A stretch of 64,000 nucleotides of DNA from JAJXSS01 sp964547135 (GCA_964547135.1 CAZJMK010000005.1:27198-91197); one strand, 5' to 3'; shown: positions 17,250 to 26,392, counted from the first letter of the stretch. The notes: generated by a model not told the origin, from the letters alone. Numbers and translations: made by a program.

Positions 17250-18461
17250 ATGAAGAAGAAACATTACGTGGGGTTTGGGTTTGGGCCGATTCAAAGTGGT
17301 TTGCTGTTGCTAGAGGCATATCAGTCGGGCAACTTTGATCGATTCACCGTGGCGGAGATTGACCCGGCGCTGGTGGCACAGGTCAATGGCAACGGGGGTT
17401 GTTATGCGGTGAACGTGGCGGAGCCGAGGGGGATACGAACGGTGCAGGTGTGCGGGGTGACGATGCTCAACCCCAGGCGGGCGGAGGATCGGGCGGCGCT
17501 GGTGCAGGCGATTCGTGAGGCGGATGAATTGGGGACGGCTCTGCCGAGCGTGAAGTTTTATGCGGGGGATGCGGCCAGTGTGGTGGCGCTTTTGAGCGAG
17601 GCGTTGCAGGGCCGGGGCGGGGCAAAACCTCAGATCATTTACACGGCGGAAAACGATACCCATGCAGCGATGAAGCTCACGGCTCATTTGCGTGAAAAGT
17701 TGAGTGAGGTGGATTTACGGTCGTTTCAGGCGATCGACACGGTGATCGGGAAGATGAGCGGGGTGATCAGCGAGGCGAAGGAAATCGAGCAACTGGGTTT
17801 GACGCCGATGACACCGAGTTCGGGCAAGGCGGTGTTGGTGGAGGCGTTCAATCGGATTTTGATTGAGAAGGTGCGGTTGCCGGGGGTGAAGCATGGTATT
17901 GGGGTGTTTGAGGAAAAAAGTGATTTGATGCCGTTTGAGGAGGCGAAGTTGTACGGGCACAACGCGACGCATGCGTTGATCGGGTATTTGGTGCACGAGC
18001 GAGGCGTGGCGACGATGGCGCAGGCAGCGGCGCATGAGGATGTCATGACGATTGCGCGTCGGGCGTTTTTGGAGGAGGCAGGGACGGCCTTGTGTCGGAA
18101 GTATGGTGCAATGGGTGATGCGCTTTTCACCCCGGCGGGTTTTGCGCAGTATGTCGATGATTTACTGGCACGGATGGTCAACCCTTATTTGAACGATCGG
18201 GTGGACCGGGTGATTCGTGACCCGCAGCGGAAGCTGGGTTGGAATGATCGGTTGTACGGGTCGATGCGTTTGTGTTTGCAGCAGGGGGTGCAGCCGAGGA
18301 ACATGGCCAAGGGCGCAGCGGCAGGGGTTCGATTTTTACTGGGGCGTGAGCCGGGCAGTCGGGCTGAACTGGCCGAGTCATTGCGAACCCTTTGGGGCGC
18401 GGCTGCGGAAGCGGACATGGCGGAACAGTTGATTGAATTGACGTGGTGTTCGATGGGGTGA
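17250..18461 (+). CDS. Mannitol dehydrogenase-family polyol-phosphate dehydrogenase
   Basis: This 403-residue protein resembles mannitol-1-phosphate 5-dehydrogenase and related long-chain polyol dehydrogenases. The N-terminus has a Rossmann-type glycine-rich loop GFGFGPIQSG (residues 8-17) and AEID near 36. The C-terminal mannitol-dehydrogenase domain has YGHNATHALIGYL near 236 and the family segment NPYLNDRVDRVIRDP near 311, followed by RKLGWNDRLYG. Such enzymes interconvert a ketose phosphate and a polyol phosphate with NAD(H). A PfkB sugar kinase follows 53 bases later on the same strand, so the pair may form a small sugar/polyol pathway. The exact substrate cannot be told. Confidence 0.8.
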   Translation: MKKKHYVGFGFGPIQSGLLLLEAYQSGNFDRFTVAEIDPALVAQVNGNGGCYAVNVAEPRGIRTVQVCGVTMLNPRRAEDRAALVQAIREADELGTALPSVKFYAGDAASVVALLSEALQGRGGAKPQIIYTAENDTHAAMKLTAHLREKLSEVDLRSFQAIDTVIGKMSGVISEAKEIEQLGLTPMTPSSGKAVLVEAFNRILIEKVRLPGVKHGIGVFEEKSDLMPFEEAKLYGHNATHALIGYLVHERGVATMAQAAAHEDVMTIARRAFLEEAGTALCRKYGAMGDALFTPAGFAQYVDDLLARMVNPYLNDRVDRVIRDPQRKLGWNDRLYGSMRLCLQQGVQPRNMAKGAAAGVRFLLGREPGSRAELAESLRTLWGAAAEADMAEQLIELTWCSMG

Positions 18462-18514
18462 TTGCGGCGCTAACTCTCGGTGGTGAATATTGATTTTGCT
18501 CCAAGGAGTTGCAC

Positions 18515-19651
18515 GTGAATCAGACAGCGATGTTGGATGCGGTGGTGGCGGGGCACATTTGCCTGGACCTGTTTCCGACCTTTGTGGAGACCACAGCCTT
18601 GCGCCAATTTTCACCGGGGGCGCTGTACAAGGTTGGCCCGGCGCTGCGATCGACCGGTGGCGCAGTGGCCAACACGGGTTTGGCATTGCATCGGTTGGGT
18701 TTGAAGACAGCCCTCATGGGCAAGGTGGGGGACGATCTGTTTGGCGATGAGATCATGCGCTTGCTGCGGGGGCATGACGAAAAACTGACACGTGGGATGA
18801 AGTTGAGCAGGGGGGAAGCGAGCAGTTACACGGTGGTGATCAGTCCGCCGGGGATTGATCGGACTTTTTTGCATTGCAGCGGTTGCAACGACACGTTTAC
18901 CAGTGCGGACTTGAATGAAGCGGTGCTGAAGCAGGCGCGATTGATGCACTTTGGTTATCCGCCGTTGATGCGGAGCATGTATATCGAGGGTGGGCGTGAG
19001 TTGACGGGGTTGATGAAGCGGGGGAAGGGTTTGGGTTTGACGACGAGTTTGGATTTGGCGCTGCCGGACCCGGGGTCGGAGGCGGGTCAGGTGGATTGGC
19101 GGGGGGTATTGGAAGGGGTGTTGCCGTGGGTGGACGTGTTTACGCCGAGCTTGGAGGAGTTGCTGTTCATGTTGGATCTGCCACGCTGGCAGCAATTGAT
19201 GAACAAGGGGCGGATCGATTTGGCACGTGATGTGACGCTGACGATGTTGGACGAACTGGCGATGAAGCTGATCGGCATGGGCACGGCTGTGGTGATGATC
19301 AAGCTGGGCGATCAGGGAGCGTATGTAAAAGTGAGTGACGATGCAGGGCGATTGCAAAAAATGGGTCGAGCGCAGCCCGTTGATGTGAAAGGTTGGGCGG
19401 GGGTGCGGGCGATGTCGGCTTGTTTTGCGGCGAAGCTCGTGGGTACGACCGGTTCGGGTGATTGCACGATCGCAGGGTTTTTGACGGGGTTGCTCAAGGG
19501 GTTGTTGCCGGGCGAGGCACTGGAACTGGCCACGGCTGTGGGGGCGTGCAGTGTGGAACAGGCGGATGCGACCAGTGGTGTGCCGAGGTTGGATAGGGTG
19601 GTGGAACGGATGCAAAAGGGTTGGAAGCGACTGCCCAGTGGTGTGAAGTGA
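18515..19651 (+). CDS. PfkB-family carbohydrate kinase
   Basis: This 378-residue protein has PfkB (ribokinase) motifs: GGAVANTGLALHRLG near residue 49, GKVGDDLFG near 70 and the C-terminal GTTGSGDCTIAGF near 310, which supplies the catalytic Asp and anion hole. The start is a GTG at 18515 with AAGGAG six bases upstream; a TTG two codons earlier overlaps the ribosome site. The protein is somewhat longer than typical ribokinases (about 310), with extra sequence around residues 195-290. It is probably co-transcribed with the upstream polyol dehydrogenase. The sugar substrate is unknown. Confidence 0.85.
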   Translation: MNQTAMLDAVVAGHICLDLFPTFVETTALRQFSPGALYKVGPALRSTGGAVANTGLALHRLGLKTALMGKVGDDLFGDEIMRLLRGHDEKLTRGMKLSRGEASSYTVVISPPGIDRTFLHCSGCNDTFTSADLNEAVLKQARLMHFGYPPLMRSMYIEGGRELTGLMKRGKGLGLTTSLDLALPDPGSEAGQVDWRGVLEGVLPWVDVFTPSLEELLFMLDLPRWQQLMNKGRIDLARDVTLTMLDELAMKLIGMGTAVVMIKLGDQGAYVKVSDDAGRLQKMGRAQPVDVKGWAGVRAMSACFAAKLVGTTGSGDCTIAGFLTGLLKGLLPGEALELATAVGACSVEQADATSGVPRLDRVVERMQKGWKRLPSGVK

Positions 19652-19787
19652 GCGGGGCGAAGTGATGAAAAGTTGGGTCAGGTGATGAGGCAAGTGATTG
19701 ATGTTTTCGAAAAGGGTGATGTCGCCTTGATACTTCAGCCGTTAGAATGAAATGCTTTCCCCCCGCGGGGCTACGGAGATTTTGCGC

Positions 19788-20534
19788 ATGGCTGGTCACA
19801 GTGCATGGAAGAACATCAAGCACAAGAAGGCGGCGGCGGATGCCAAACGCGGCAAGGCCTGGAGCAAATGTGTACGTGCGATCATCATGGCGGCCAAGGC
19901 GGGCGGAGGCGACCCGGATGCCAACATCAGTCTGCGTGCCGCGATCGATGAGGCTCGGTATCACAACGTGCCGCGGGACACCATCGAAAACGCCATAAAA
20001 AAAGCCACCGGCGAACTGGGCAAGGACAATTACGAAGCGGTGATTTATGAGGGGTACGGGCCGGGGGGCGTGGCCATTCTGCTGGAAATTTACACCGACA
20101 ACCGCAATCGCACCGCGCCGGAGGTCAAGGCGATTTTCGACAAGAACGGGGGCAACCTTGGTGCCAAGGGTTGCGTGTCGCACATCTTTCAAAGCGTCGG
20201 TCAGGTGATGGTGAACAAAGCGGGCGCCAGCGAGGAAGCGATCATGAACGCAGCCTTGGAAGCCGGCGCCAATGATGTGGTGGAGGAAGGGGAACTTTGG
20301 CGCATCGACACCCCGGCCAACCTGACCAATCAGGTGCGCAAAGCGCTCGAAGCAGCGGGCTTTAAGGTTGAGTCAGCGGCCATGACCATGCTGCCCAATC
20401 AAACCGTCACCGTCACCGGCGACATCGCGCAAAAAGTGGTGTCGCTGGTGGAGGCATTGGATGACAATGAGGATGTGCAGAAGGTACACGCCAACTTTGA
20501 AATACCCGATGCGGAATTGGCGGCCTTGCGGTGA
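19788..20534 (+). CDS. yebC: YebC/PmpR-family protein
   Basis: This 248-residue protein starts MAGHSAWKNIKHKKAAAD, the characteristic N-terminus of the YebC/PmpR/TACO1 family. GYGPGGVAILLEIYTDNRNRT near residue 86 is the most conserved segment. Family members act in the cytoplasm as transcriptional regulators or as translation factors that relieve ribosome stalling at proline stretches. GGAG lies nine bases upstream of the chosen ATG. The gene often sits near ruvC in other bacteria but not here. Confidence 0.95.
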   Translation: MAGHSAWKNIKHKKAAADAKRGKAWSKCVRAIIMAAKAGGGDPDANISLRAAIDEARYHNVPRDTIENAIKKATGELGKDNYEAVIYEGYGPGGVAILLEIYTDNRNRTAPEVKAIFDKNGGNLGAKGCVSHIFQSVGQVMVNKAGASEEAIMNAALEAGANDVVEEGELWRIDTPANLTNQVRKALEAAGFKVESAAMTMLPNQTVTVTGDIAQKVVSLVEALDDNEDVQKVHANFEIPDAELAALR

Positions 20535-20615
20535 ATTCGTGAGGCAATGCTGAATTTCGCCCGGACGTAAAGTTCAGGCCTGATGCGAGCGGGGCGTGGC
20601 ATCAAGGTGACGATC

Positions 20616-20891
20616 ATGCAGCGATGGACGGTGCATTTTGCCGGGCATGTGCAGGGCGTGGGGTTTCGTTATACCACCCAGCGAATCGCGCGCGGGTTTG
20701 CGGTGAGCGGATTTGTGCGCAACCTGGACGATGGTCGTGTGCAACTGGTGGCCGAGGGCGACGAAAAAACATTGCACGATTTTGTGGCCGCGATTCAAGA
20801 GCAGATGCGCGATTACATTCATGACACCGGAAAAACCGTCAGCCCGGCCACGGGTGAGTTCGCCCGCAGCGGTTTTGTGATTCGGCATTGA
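20616..20891 (+). CDS. acyP: Acylphosphatase
   Basis: This 91-residue protein has the typical length and fold markers. GHVQGVGFRYTTQ contains the phosphate-binding Arg18, and GFVRNLDDGRVQLVAEG contains catalytic Asn36. It hydrolyses carboxyl-phosphate bonds of acyl phosphates in the cytoplasm. The ATG at 20616 is preceded by AAGGTGA with suitable spacing; an upstream in-frame ATG at 20583 would add a non-homologous tail. Confidence 0.95.
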   Translation: MQRWTVHFAGHVQGVGFRYTTQRIARGFAVSGFVRNLDDGRVQLVAEGDEKTLHDFVAAIQEQMRDYIHDTGKTVSPATGEFARSGFVIRH

Positions 20892-21045
20892 TGATGGTCA
20901 GGCTCAGAGCCACGAGCGGAAGCGCGTGGTACTTTGAATAATCAAGCACCATTCACTGTCGCCACCGGTGGTCGCGGCGCTGAGTCATACGATCCAGGGA
21001 GAGGGGGCGGAGAGCCTGATTGAGTCAACAACGGGAGTCGTGTCA

Positions 21046-22323
21046 GTGAATCAACAGGGGCCACGGGTTTCGGTGGTGATGCCGTATCGCAACCCCGGAC
21101 GGATGTTCGAGGGGTGTTTGCGCAGCCTGCTGGCTCAGACGCATCGCCACCTGCAGCTGATTTTGGTGGACAACGGCTGCACGGATGGCAGCCCGGCTTT
21201 GGCGCATCAGTTGTTTGATTCAAGTGGGTTGGAGGTGGTGCATTTGCAGTGTGCAACGCCGGGGCAGAACGCAGCGATGTTGATGGGGTACTCACGGGTG
21301 ACCGGTGATTATTTTCAGTGGATGGATGCCGACGACCAGTTGCACCCACGGAAGATGGAGTTGCAAGTGAAGGCTTTGCAGGCGCAATCAACGTATGACA
21401 TTGCCTATGGTGATTGGCAGTGGCGGATGCACAGTTCGGATGGTCAGCCGGTGGAGGTGAGTTTTCGTGCCGGGCAGTACGATGATTATTTGAGTCAGCA
21501 GTTGCTGGGTAACTGGCGTCCGCCGATCAGTTTTTTGTTGCGTCGGGCAGCAGCGGATCGGTTGTTTCAAATGGGTGCGTGGGACGCAAAGGTCAACATC
21601 AACACCGACCGCGTTTATTTCACCCTGGCAGCCCTGATCGGTCTGCGTTTTTTACATGTGCCCGATTCAGGGGTGACCTATTTCACCTGGAACGATCAGC
21701 AGATCACACGCAAAACCAGTCATGCCGTGCGCATCGGTCACCTGCAACAGTTTTATGCGCAGATGCGAAACATGGTGAGTGAAGGTCATGCGACAGCGTT
21801 GTCCGCGAAGCAGGCGGAGTGTTTGCAGGATGATCATGCGCGCTGGAAGCTGCGACCCTGTCGGGTGGAGCAGAAGGGCGATGAATATCAGGTGAAATTG
21901 CAATCGACCGCTGATCAGAGCGACGCGATGATGCTACCTGCTGCGACCTGGTTGCCGATCAGTGGGGTGCAGGCGCGCATCATGGCTTGTTTACCCGATG
22001 AACCGGAACCGATGCACAACGAACATCAGGCCCGGGCGGTGGGTCAAATGCTTTGGCGACGGGCATCGATGCAGCATCTGCGCAGCGATGGCGGCGTTGA
22101 TTTTGTGGCGACGCGGCGCAAGCTGGAAAAATTGGTCGGGCTGGACGCAGATCGGGCGGATCGTTTGCCGGAGGATGTGATTGAAGGCGAAGCGAAACAG
22201 GTGCGCTGGTTTTTGGAGAATGGGCCGTTGTACGTGCCGATGCTGGCGGAGATGCGCTTGGCGATTCGACGTGAGTTGACCCGGTTGCGGGAAATGGGGT
22301 TGATGCGTGTGGTGCCGGTGTGA
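21046..22323 (+). CDS. Family 2 glycosyltransferase
   Basis: This 425-residue protein has an N-terminal GT-A domain, VSVVMPYRNPGRMFEGCLRSL, then LILVDNGCTDGS and the DXD-like metal site QWMDADDQLHPRKM near residue 92. It should transfer a sugar from a nucleotide-sugar to an acceptor at the cytoplasmic face; donor and acceptor are unknown. The second half (from about residue 250) has no recognisable domain. The GTG at 21046 with GGGAG eight bases upstream is preferred over a start 78 bases earlier because homology begins right after it. No signal peptide or membrane segment is seen. Confidence 0.83.
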   Translation: MNQQGPRVSVVMPYRNPGRMFEGCLRSLLAQTHRHLQLILVDNGCTDGSPALAHQLFDSSGLEVVHLQCATPGQNAAMLMGYSRVTGDYFQWMDADDQLHPRKMELQVKALQAQSTYDIAYGDWQWRMHSSDGQPVEVSFRAGQYDDYLSQQLLGNWRPPISFLLRRAAADRLFQMGAWDAKVNINTDRVYFTLAALIGLRFLHVPDSGVTYFTWNDQQITRKTSHAVRIGHLQQFYAQMRNMVSEGHATALSAKQAECLQDDHARWKLRPCRVEQKGDEYQVKLQSTADQSDAMMLPAATWLPISGVQARIMACLPDEPEPMHNEHQARAVGQMLWRRASMQHLRSDGGVDFVATRRKLEKLVGLDADRADRLPEDVIEGEAKQVRWFLENGPLYVPMLAEMRLAIRRELTRLREMGLMRVVPV

Positions 22324-22330
22324 AAAAGTG

Positions 22331-22640
22331 CAAAGATAATTTCGAATTACGAATGTCGGATTTCGAATTATCAGAACCAAGCCGAGTACGAGCGGCTTTG
22401 CCGCGAGGGATCGGGTATTCTGCTTGGTGAATCGGTGAGTCAGTGAATTGGTGACTCGAACCGAACGGTCTGTGCGCTGACCGATCAATTCCTTCGACCA
22501 GACGCGATCAATCGCGGCGCTAACTTCAAGCGCCGACGCAAAGCGTCCGCGCTAAACATTATGAATGACTCGGTCACTTCTTCAGATACCCAAGTCCTCG
22601 TCACTGCGTTCCTCGTCCTTGGCTTGGTTCTTAAAATTCG
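22331..22640. repeat. Composite inverted-repeat block (families H, D, E, C)
   Basis: Order: TTCGAATTACGAATGTCGG, a family D copy at 22376-22420 (inner stem CGGC-TTT-GCCG), a GTGAATCGGTGAGTC stretch, family E copies CGATCAATCG and GACGC-AAA-GCGTC, a GTCACTTC piece, then an inverted family D copy at about 22590-22631 and TTCGAAAT. The two D copies face each other. The same order recurs at 63600-63960. Confidence 0.8.
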
Positions 22641-22649
22641 AAATCCGCT

Positions 22650-22910
22650 TCACGCTGGCGTGATGGTTTTGGCGCTGATGATTTTCGGTGCGGTGGCGGG
22701 GGTGCCGTTGCGTTTATCTTTGAGCGGGGTCGCTGCCAGTTTATCGACCACTTCGAGGCCTTGAATCACTTTGCCAAAGGCGGTGTATTCGCCGTCGAGG
22801 TGTTGGCAGTATTCACGGGTGAGGCAGATGAAAAACTGGGAGCCAGCGGAGTTGGGGTCAGCCGAGCGAGCCATGGAGAGCACGCCTTTGTCGTGCTTGC
22901 GATCATCGAA
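22650..22910 (-). pseudogene. Cyclophilin-type peptidyl-prolyl isomerase, 5' half missing
   Basis: The 86 codons translate to the C-terminal half of a cyclophilin: HDKGVLSMARSADPNSAGSQ, then FFICL, GEYTAFGKVIQGLEVVDKL and a closing TP-rich tail. The family's N-terminal half (with the catalytic FHRVI region) is absent. Immediately upstream come two consecutive TGA codons, the first being the stop of the neighbouring glycosidase gene in the same frame. The break falls within a normally continuous domain, so this is a truncated remnant, probably cut when the glycosidase locus was joined here. No start codon with a ribosome site is seen. Confidence 0.85.
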
Positions 22911-22913
22911 TCA

Positions 22914-24242
22914 TCAGAACCCTCGGCCCGGTCGGCTGAAGTTTCGGCTGGCGTCGTCGAGCACCAGCACCCAATCCGGTCCCTCGGCGGTGGGGGGGTG
23001 GAACTCATGATGGCCGACGGAGCGCTCGACGGTATTGATCAGCCGTGCGGCACCGGTGCGCGGGTCGTACCACCAGGCGTTGATCAGCGTACCGGTCAAA
23101 AGCGCCAGGTTCACGGTGATCTTTGCATAGCAGGGGACATAGAACATCGCATAGCTGCCTTCGCTGTCGCGCGTGGCACGAACGTGCATGCTGTCGTGAT
23201 TGTTTTTGGAAACCACCAGCGACTGATCGGGTATGCGGTTCACATAAGGGCGCGATTCCAGCAAAGCTCGGCCGTGCTGCATATGTGAGGCACCGGGCAG
23301 GTTGAGTGCCTCGATCCATTCACGTCGGCAGAGGCTGATGGTTTTGCGACGACGCACCCAGAATTGCCAGATCGGATGGCAGCCGTAGGTATGGCCACAG
23401 GCCCCGGCGAATGTGGCCCAGTAGAAGGCTTTGCGACAGTCGTAGGCTTCGAGGTAGCCGTTATCGAGTTTGAAGGAGGCCGGGTGATCTTCATAGCCCG
23501 GTTCGCCGTCGAGCACGGGTTTGGTGGAGGTGGTTCGATTCCAGTCACGGGTGATCAGCGCATAGTTTTCGGTATTGCGACGATGACCGCTCTGCCACAT
23601 GTGAAAGTCCAGCCAGGGTTCGTCGGCAAAGTACATACTGGAACTGCTGTCGGCTTTGGGGTGATAGGTGATCAGGTTGGCTCCGCCATCGCCTTCGCGC
23701 AGACCAGCCCCCATGGCGATGACGACCTCACGTTGCAACTGGTTTTCGATGTGTCGGTCGCCGCCGAGAATCCAGATCACGCCCGCATCACGATATCGCT
23801 GCCCCAGCCAGCGACCGTAAGCTCGAGCGACATCGGGGTGATCGAAAAGAACCGGGCCAAAGCCCCAGGCGTTGTTCCATTTGTCGCCCCAGGTGGGCAA
23901 CATGCCGATGCGCAGGCCATACGCGGCGGCGGTTTGAACCACCCAGTCAACATGCTGCCAGTAGTCTTGGTTGGGCAGGGCGGGGTTGTGATTTTGAAAG
24001 GGTACATGGCCGTAGGCATTGGGTTCATTCAGGCCGTTAAGCTCAGCCAGTGCGACCGCCTGAATGACGGTGAAACGCTTGGCACAGCGATCGGCCAGAT
24101 AGCGGAGGGTATCCTCGCGGTCCAGCCGATGGAATAACTCCCATGCGGTGTCCGCCAGGTAAAAAAAGGGGGTTTGATCAGCTTCGTGAACAAGGTAGCG
24201 TTTGTTTTCACTGACGACAATACGTTTGAACAACGCAGGCAC
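22914..24242 (-). CDS. DUF4038 / GH140-like (apiosidase-like) glycoside hydrolase
   Basis: This 442-residue protein begins with the DUF4038 pattern: RYLVHEADQTPFFYLADTAW, LADRCAKRFTVIQAVALAEL and LPTWGDKWN. Candidate catalytic acids are Asp in WILGGDRH near residue 160 and Glu in LDGEPGYED near 245, which correspond to the family's usual positions. A beta-sandwich-type C-terminal domain follows (residues about 345-442), as in apiosidase-like proteins. There is no signal peptide, so it may act in the cytoplasm on imported oligosaccharides. The start is a GTG with CAGGAG six bases upstream. Its stop codon directly abuts the broken cyclophilin gene. Confidence 0.8.
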   Translation of the reverse strand: MPALFKRIVVSENKRYLVHEADQTPFFYLADTAWELFHRLDREDTLRYLADRCAKRFTVIQAVALAELNGLNEPNAYGHVPFQNHNPALPNQDYWQHVDWVVQTAAAYGLRIGMLPTWGDKWNNAWGFGPVLFDHPDVARAYGRWLGQRYRDAGVIWILGGDRHIENQLQREVVIAMGAGLREGDGGANLITYHPKADSSSSMYFADEPWLDFHMWQSGHRRNTENYALITRDWNRTTSTKPVLDGEPGYEDHPASFKLDNGYLEAYDCRKAFYWATFAGACGHTYGCHPIWQFWVRRRKTISLCRREWIEALNLPGASHMQHGRALLESRPYVNRIPDQSLVVSKNNHDSMHVRATRDSEGSYAMFYVPCYAKITVNLALLTGTLINAWWYDPRTGAARLINTVERSVGHHEFHPPTAEGPDWVLVLDDASRNFSRPGRGF

Positions 24243-24274
24243 TGGTAACTCCTGTTGCCAAGTGGAGGATTATT

Positions 24275-24299
24275 AAAAATCACTCTCTACCAAAGAGTG
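24275..24299 (-). terminator. Probable terminator after the broken pilin-like gene
   Basis: On the minus strand CACTCT-TTGGTAG-AGAGTG is followed by ATTTTTAATAAT. It lies 36 bases past the end of the pilin-like fragment and before the DUF4038 gene. Confidence 0.7.
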
Positions 24300-24334
24300 G
24301 TAGTGTTTTTAGAACCATTAAGTATAAACCAGTT

Positions 24335-24758
24335 TTAAGGAAGGCCGTTGTCTTTGGGGTACCAAAGTTTGTTGAAGCTGAATCGTTGACCAGTCGGAAA
24401 GTAGTTTCGATCCACCTGATTGCGGGCCATGGTCTGGGCATGACCATCGTAGTAAAGGAGATTGATATTACCATTATGACGGTAAGCATTGCGCAAATTA
24501 GGATTGGAAACCACAAACTCAGTGGTATATACCATGGAATTAGGCGCGTTGGTCTGCCAACTTATTGCATCTGAAAACATGAAAGAAGCGGAGGGACTGA
24601 CCACATCACCGGGCTTGGTATAGGTCCATGCGGGATATGGATCATTCGTCCAAGTCAGCCCGGAGATGTGGTAATCGTAGGAGAGATGCATTAGCCAGCA
24701 GAGCGGTGAGTGTGGTGAGTAGGGCGGTGGTCATGATGACTTTCGATCCTGCTGACAT
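24335..24758 (-). pseudogene. Frameshifted remnant of a pilin-like (H-X9-DG) secreted protein
   Basis: A strong ribosome site (AAGGAGG) precedes ATG at 24758, which opens a signal-peptide-like start MSAGSKVIMTTALLTTLTAL. That frame stops at 24642 after 38 codons. From about 24735 to 24335 another frame encodes the C-terminus of a DUF1559-type pilin-like protein, with the hallmark RHNGNINLLYYDGHAQTM (His, nine residues, Asp-Gly). The expected prepilin N-terminus (GFTLIELL type) is absent, so the locus looks like a deletion joining the start of one gene to the end of another with a frameshift. Pilin-like genes commonly follow GntR/LacI regulators in such loci, as here. Confidence 0.7.
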
Positions 24759-24801
24759 TTCTTCCTCCTTTAAGAAAAAATGAGACATAGCCGTGCAACG
24801 A

Positions 24802-26007
24802 TTACGGATTGATTGGGGTGCGATGGGTCGAGGGTTCGGCGACGGAATTGCCGGGTTTGAGTTGGCAGAGCAGCCGGGTGTTGGAGGGAACTTTTTCCCC
24901 GCGTGCCAGCAGGGGCGCCAATTCAGCAATGCGTCTGCCCATGTTGTAAAGCGGGATTTCGACGGTGGAAGGGCTTAGGCCGGCAAACCAGGCGTTGGCT
25001 TCGGGGGATTGGTCGATGGCCACCATGGAAACATCCAGCGGAACGCGCCAGTTCATGCGTTGCAGAGCCATGCCGGTGGCACGAACGACCTTGGCGCTGC
25101 CGGAGATGATGCCGGTGGGCTGTAGCATGCTGATCTGCTCGCCATAGCGTCGCACCTCGGTTTCCAGCGCAGCCTGATCGGGGGATTGCACATCCACCCA
25201 GACCACATTCCAATCACCGGGCTTGATGCCGTGTGCCTCGGCCAGTTGCTTGAAGGCTCGCATACGCTCAAAGGTGAAGGGCAGGGGATCGGTGGGCAGA
25301 GCGAGCATGATTCTGCGATGGCCATGTTCCAGCAGATGGTCCACCGCCAGGCGGATGGCTGAGTCGTTGTCTTCCAGCAGAACGGTGAAGTCCAGGGTGC
25401 TGAATTTGGTGCCGGTGCAGATGATGGGGATGTTGAGTCGCTGGGCGTCCCGCATGGAAAGCACTTCGGAAATATCGCCGGCGGTGAAGACGATGACATC
25501 CGGTCTCTGTCGGCGGAGCTTGGCCAACACGGTGTCAGGTTCAGGGCGACTGGTGCTGATGAGTTCGACCGTGATGTGATTGTCGATGGCGTGATCGCCG
25601 ATGCCACGGAGGATTTCGGGAGTGTACCAGTTGGTGACCTGAAACTGCGTGGGTTGCGGGTCCCAGAAGACGACCACAGCCATGCGAATGGTTTGGACGC
25701 CCAGTGGAACGGATGGTTGATTGTCATCTTCGGGCAGTTGGCCGCCTTCGAGCATGATGCGTGGGCCGACGAAAGTGCCTCGACCGACCTGCCGGTTGAT
25801 CCAGCCTTCTTTTTGCAAAAGGGTCATGGCCCTGCGGATGGAGGATCGGCTGAGGTTGAGTCGTTTGGACAATTGGGCATCGGTCATCAACGGCGAACCG
25901 ACGGCTGGACGGTTGCTCAAAAGAAAATGACGAAGCTGCCGACAAAGCCCTTCGGTCACCCCCCGCGGCGGAAGCTTTTCATCCAGTTGGAAAGTGCTGT
26001 TGGCCAA
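24802..26007 (-). CDS. GntR/LacI hybrid transcriptional regulator
   Basis: This 401-residue protein fuses a GntR-type winged helix (residues about 15-85, with SKRLNLSRSSIRRAMTLLQK and VGRGTFVGPR) to a LacI/GalR-type periplasmic-binding-protein sensor (residues about 105-385). The sensor has DVIVFTAGDISEVL, IICTGTK, DNDSAIRLAVDHLLEHGHRRI and DVSMVAIDQSPEANAWF. Such hybrids sense a sugar and control adjacent polysaccharide-degradation genes. The start is TTG at 26007 with AGGTGA six bases upstream. A near-consensus promoter with an overlapping inverted repeat lies at 26058-26088, so it probably regulates itself and the flanking glycosidases. Confidence 0.88.
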   Translation of the reverse strand: MANSTFQLDEKLPPRGVTEGLCRQLRHFLLSNRPAVGSPLMTDAQLSKRLNLSRSSIRRAMTLLQKEGWINRQVGRGTFVGPRIMLEGGQLPEDDNQPSVPLGVQTIRMAVVVFWDPQPTQFQVTNWYTPEILRGIGDHAIDNHITVELISTSRPEPDTVLAKLRRQRPDVIVFTAGDISEVLSMRDAQRLNIPIICTGTKFSTLDFTVLLEDNDSAIRLAVDHLLEHGHRRIMLALPTDPLPFTFERMRAFKQLAEAHGIKPGDWNVVWVDVQSPDQAALETEVRRYGEQISMLQPTGIISGSAKVVRATGMALQRMNWRVPLDVSMVAIDQSPEANAWFAGLSPSTVEIPLYNMGRRIAELAPLLARGEKVPSNTRLLCQLKPGNSVAEPSTHRTPINP

Positions 26008-26031
26008 AGTGTTTCACCTAAAATGGATATT

Positions 26032-26046
26032 GTTCACAAGATGAAC
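26032..26046. promoter_or_regulatory. Inverted repeat in the leader of the GntR/LacI regulator
   Basis: GTTCA-CAAGA-TGAAC, perfect 5-bp arms, lies between the -10 hexamer and the start codon. Its position suits an operator. Binding is an inference. Confidence 0.4.
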
Positions 26047-26057
26047 CAACTGATATA

Positions 26058-26088
26058 AATATACACCCATGATGGTTGCCTGTCAACC
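26058..26088 (-). promoter_or_regulatory. Sigma-70-type promoter and operator of the GntR/LacI regulator
   Basis: On the minus strand TTGACA (26081-26086), a 17-base spacer and TATATT (26058-26063) form a near-consensus promoter. The inverted repeat GGTTGACAGGCAACC (26074-26088) covers the -35 element, a typical repressor site. The rest of the gap to 26392 holds hairpins such as CGATGACATCGG and no gene. Confidence 0.7.
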
Positions 26089-26392
26089 GTAAAATGAAGT
26101 AATATTGGCAATATTTGCCTGATTCGACGAATATGGCTCAATGGCGGTTGGTATGAGCCATTTCGATTCACAGCCGCGCCCCCGGGCTGGGTGAATAAAG
26201 CCGTCGATGACATCGGCGGTTGGTGCTACCCGCTGATATTGCCAATCAATGGTTCCATGAAGACGGCGGATACCATCCGCCGCTTTGTCAAACCCACCGC
26301 TGAGGGTGGCGACACCCCAGCGGTTCTTGGTTGATCAAAGAACCACTGGCTTCCGCTCGTGGCTCTGAGCTACACCGGACATCAAAATCGTA

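Noticed and set aside
18611..19693. Long minus-strand frame opposite the PfkB kinase
   Set aside because: His/Arg/Pro/Gln-rich composition without domains marks it as a shadow of the kinase gene.
22561..22764. Short plus-strand frame with a hydrophobic stretch near the cyclophilin remnant
   Set aside because: It consists of repeat sequence followed by the antisense of the cyclophilin fragment.
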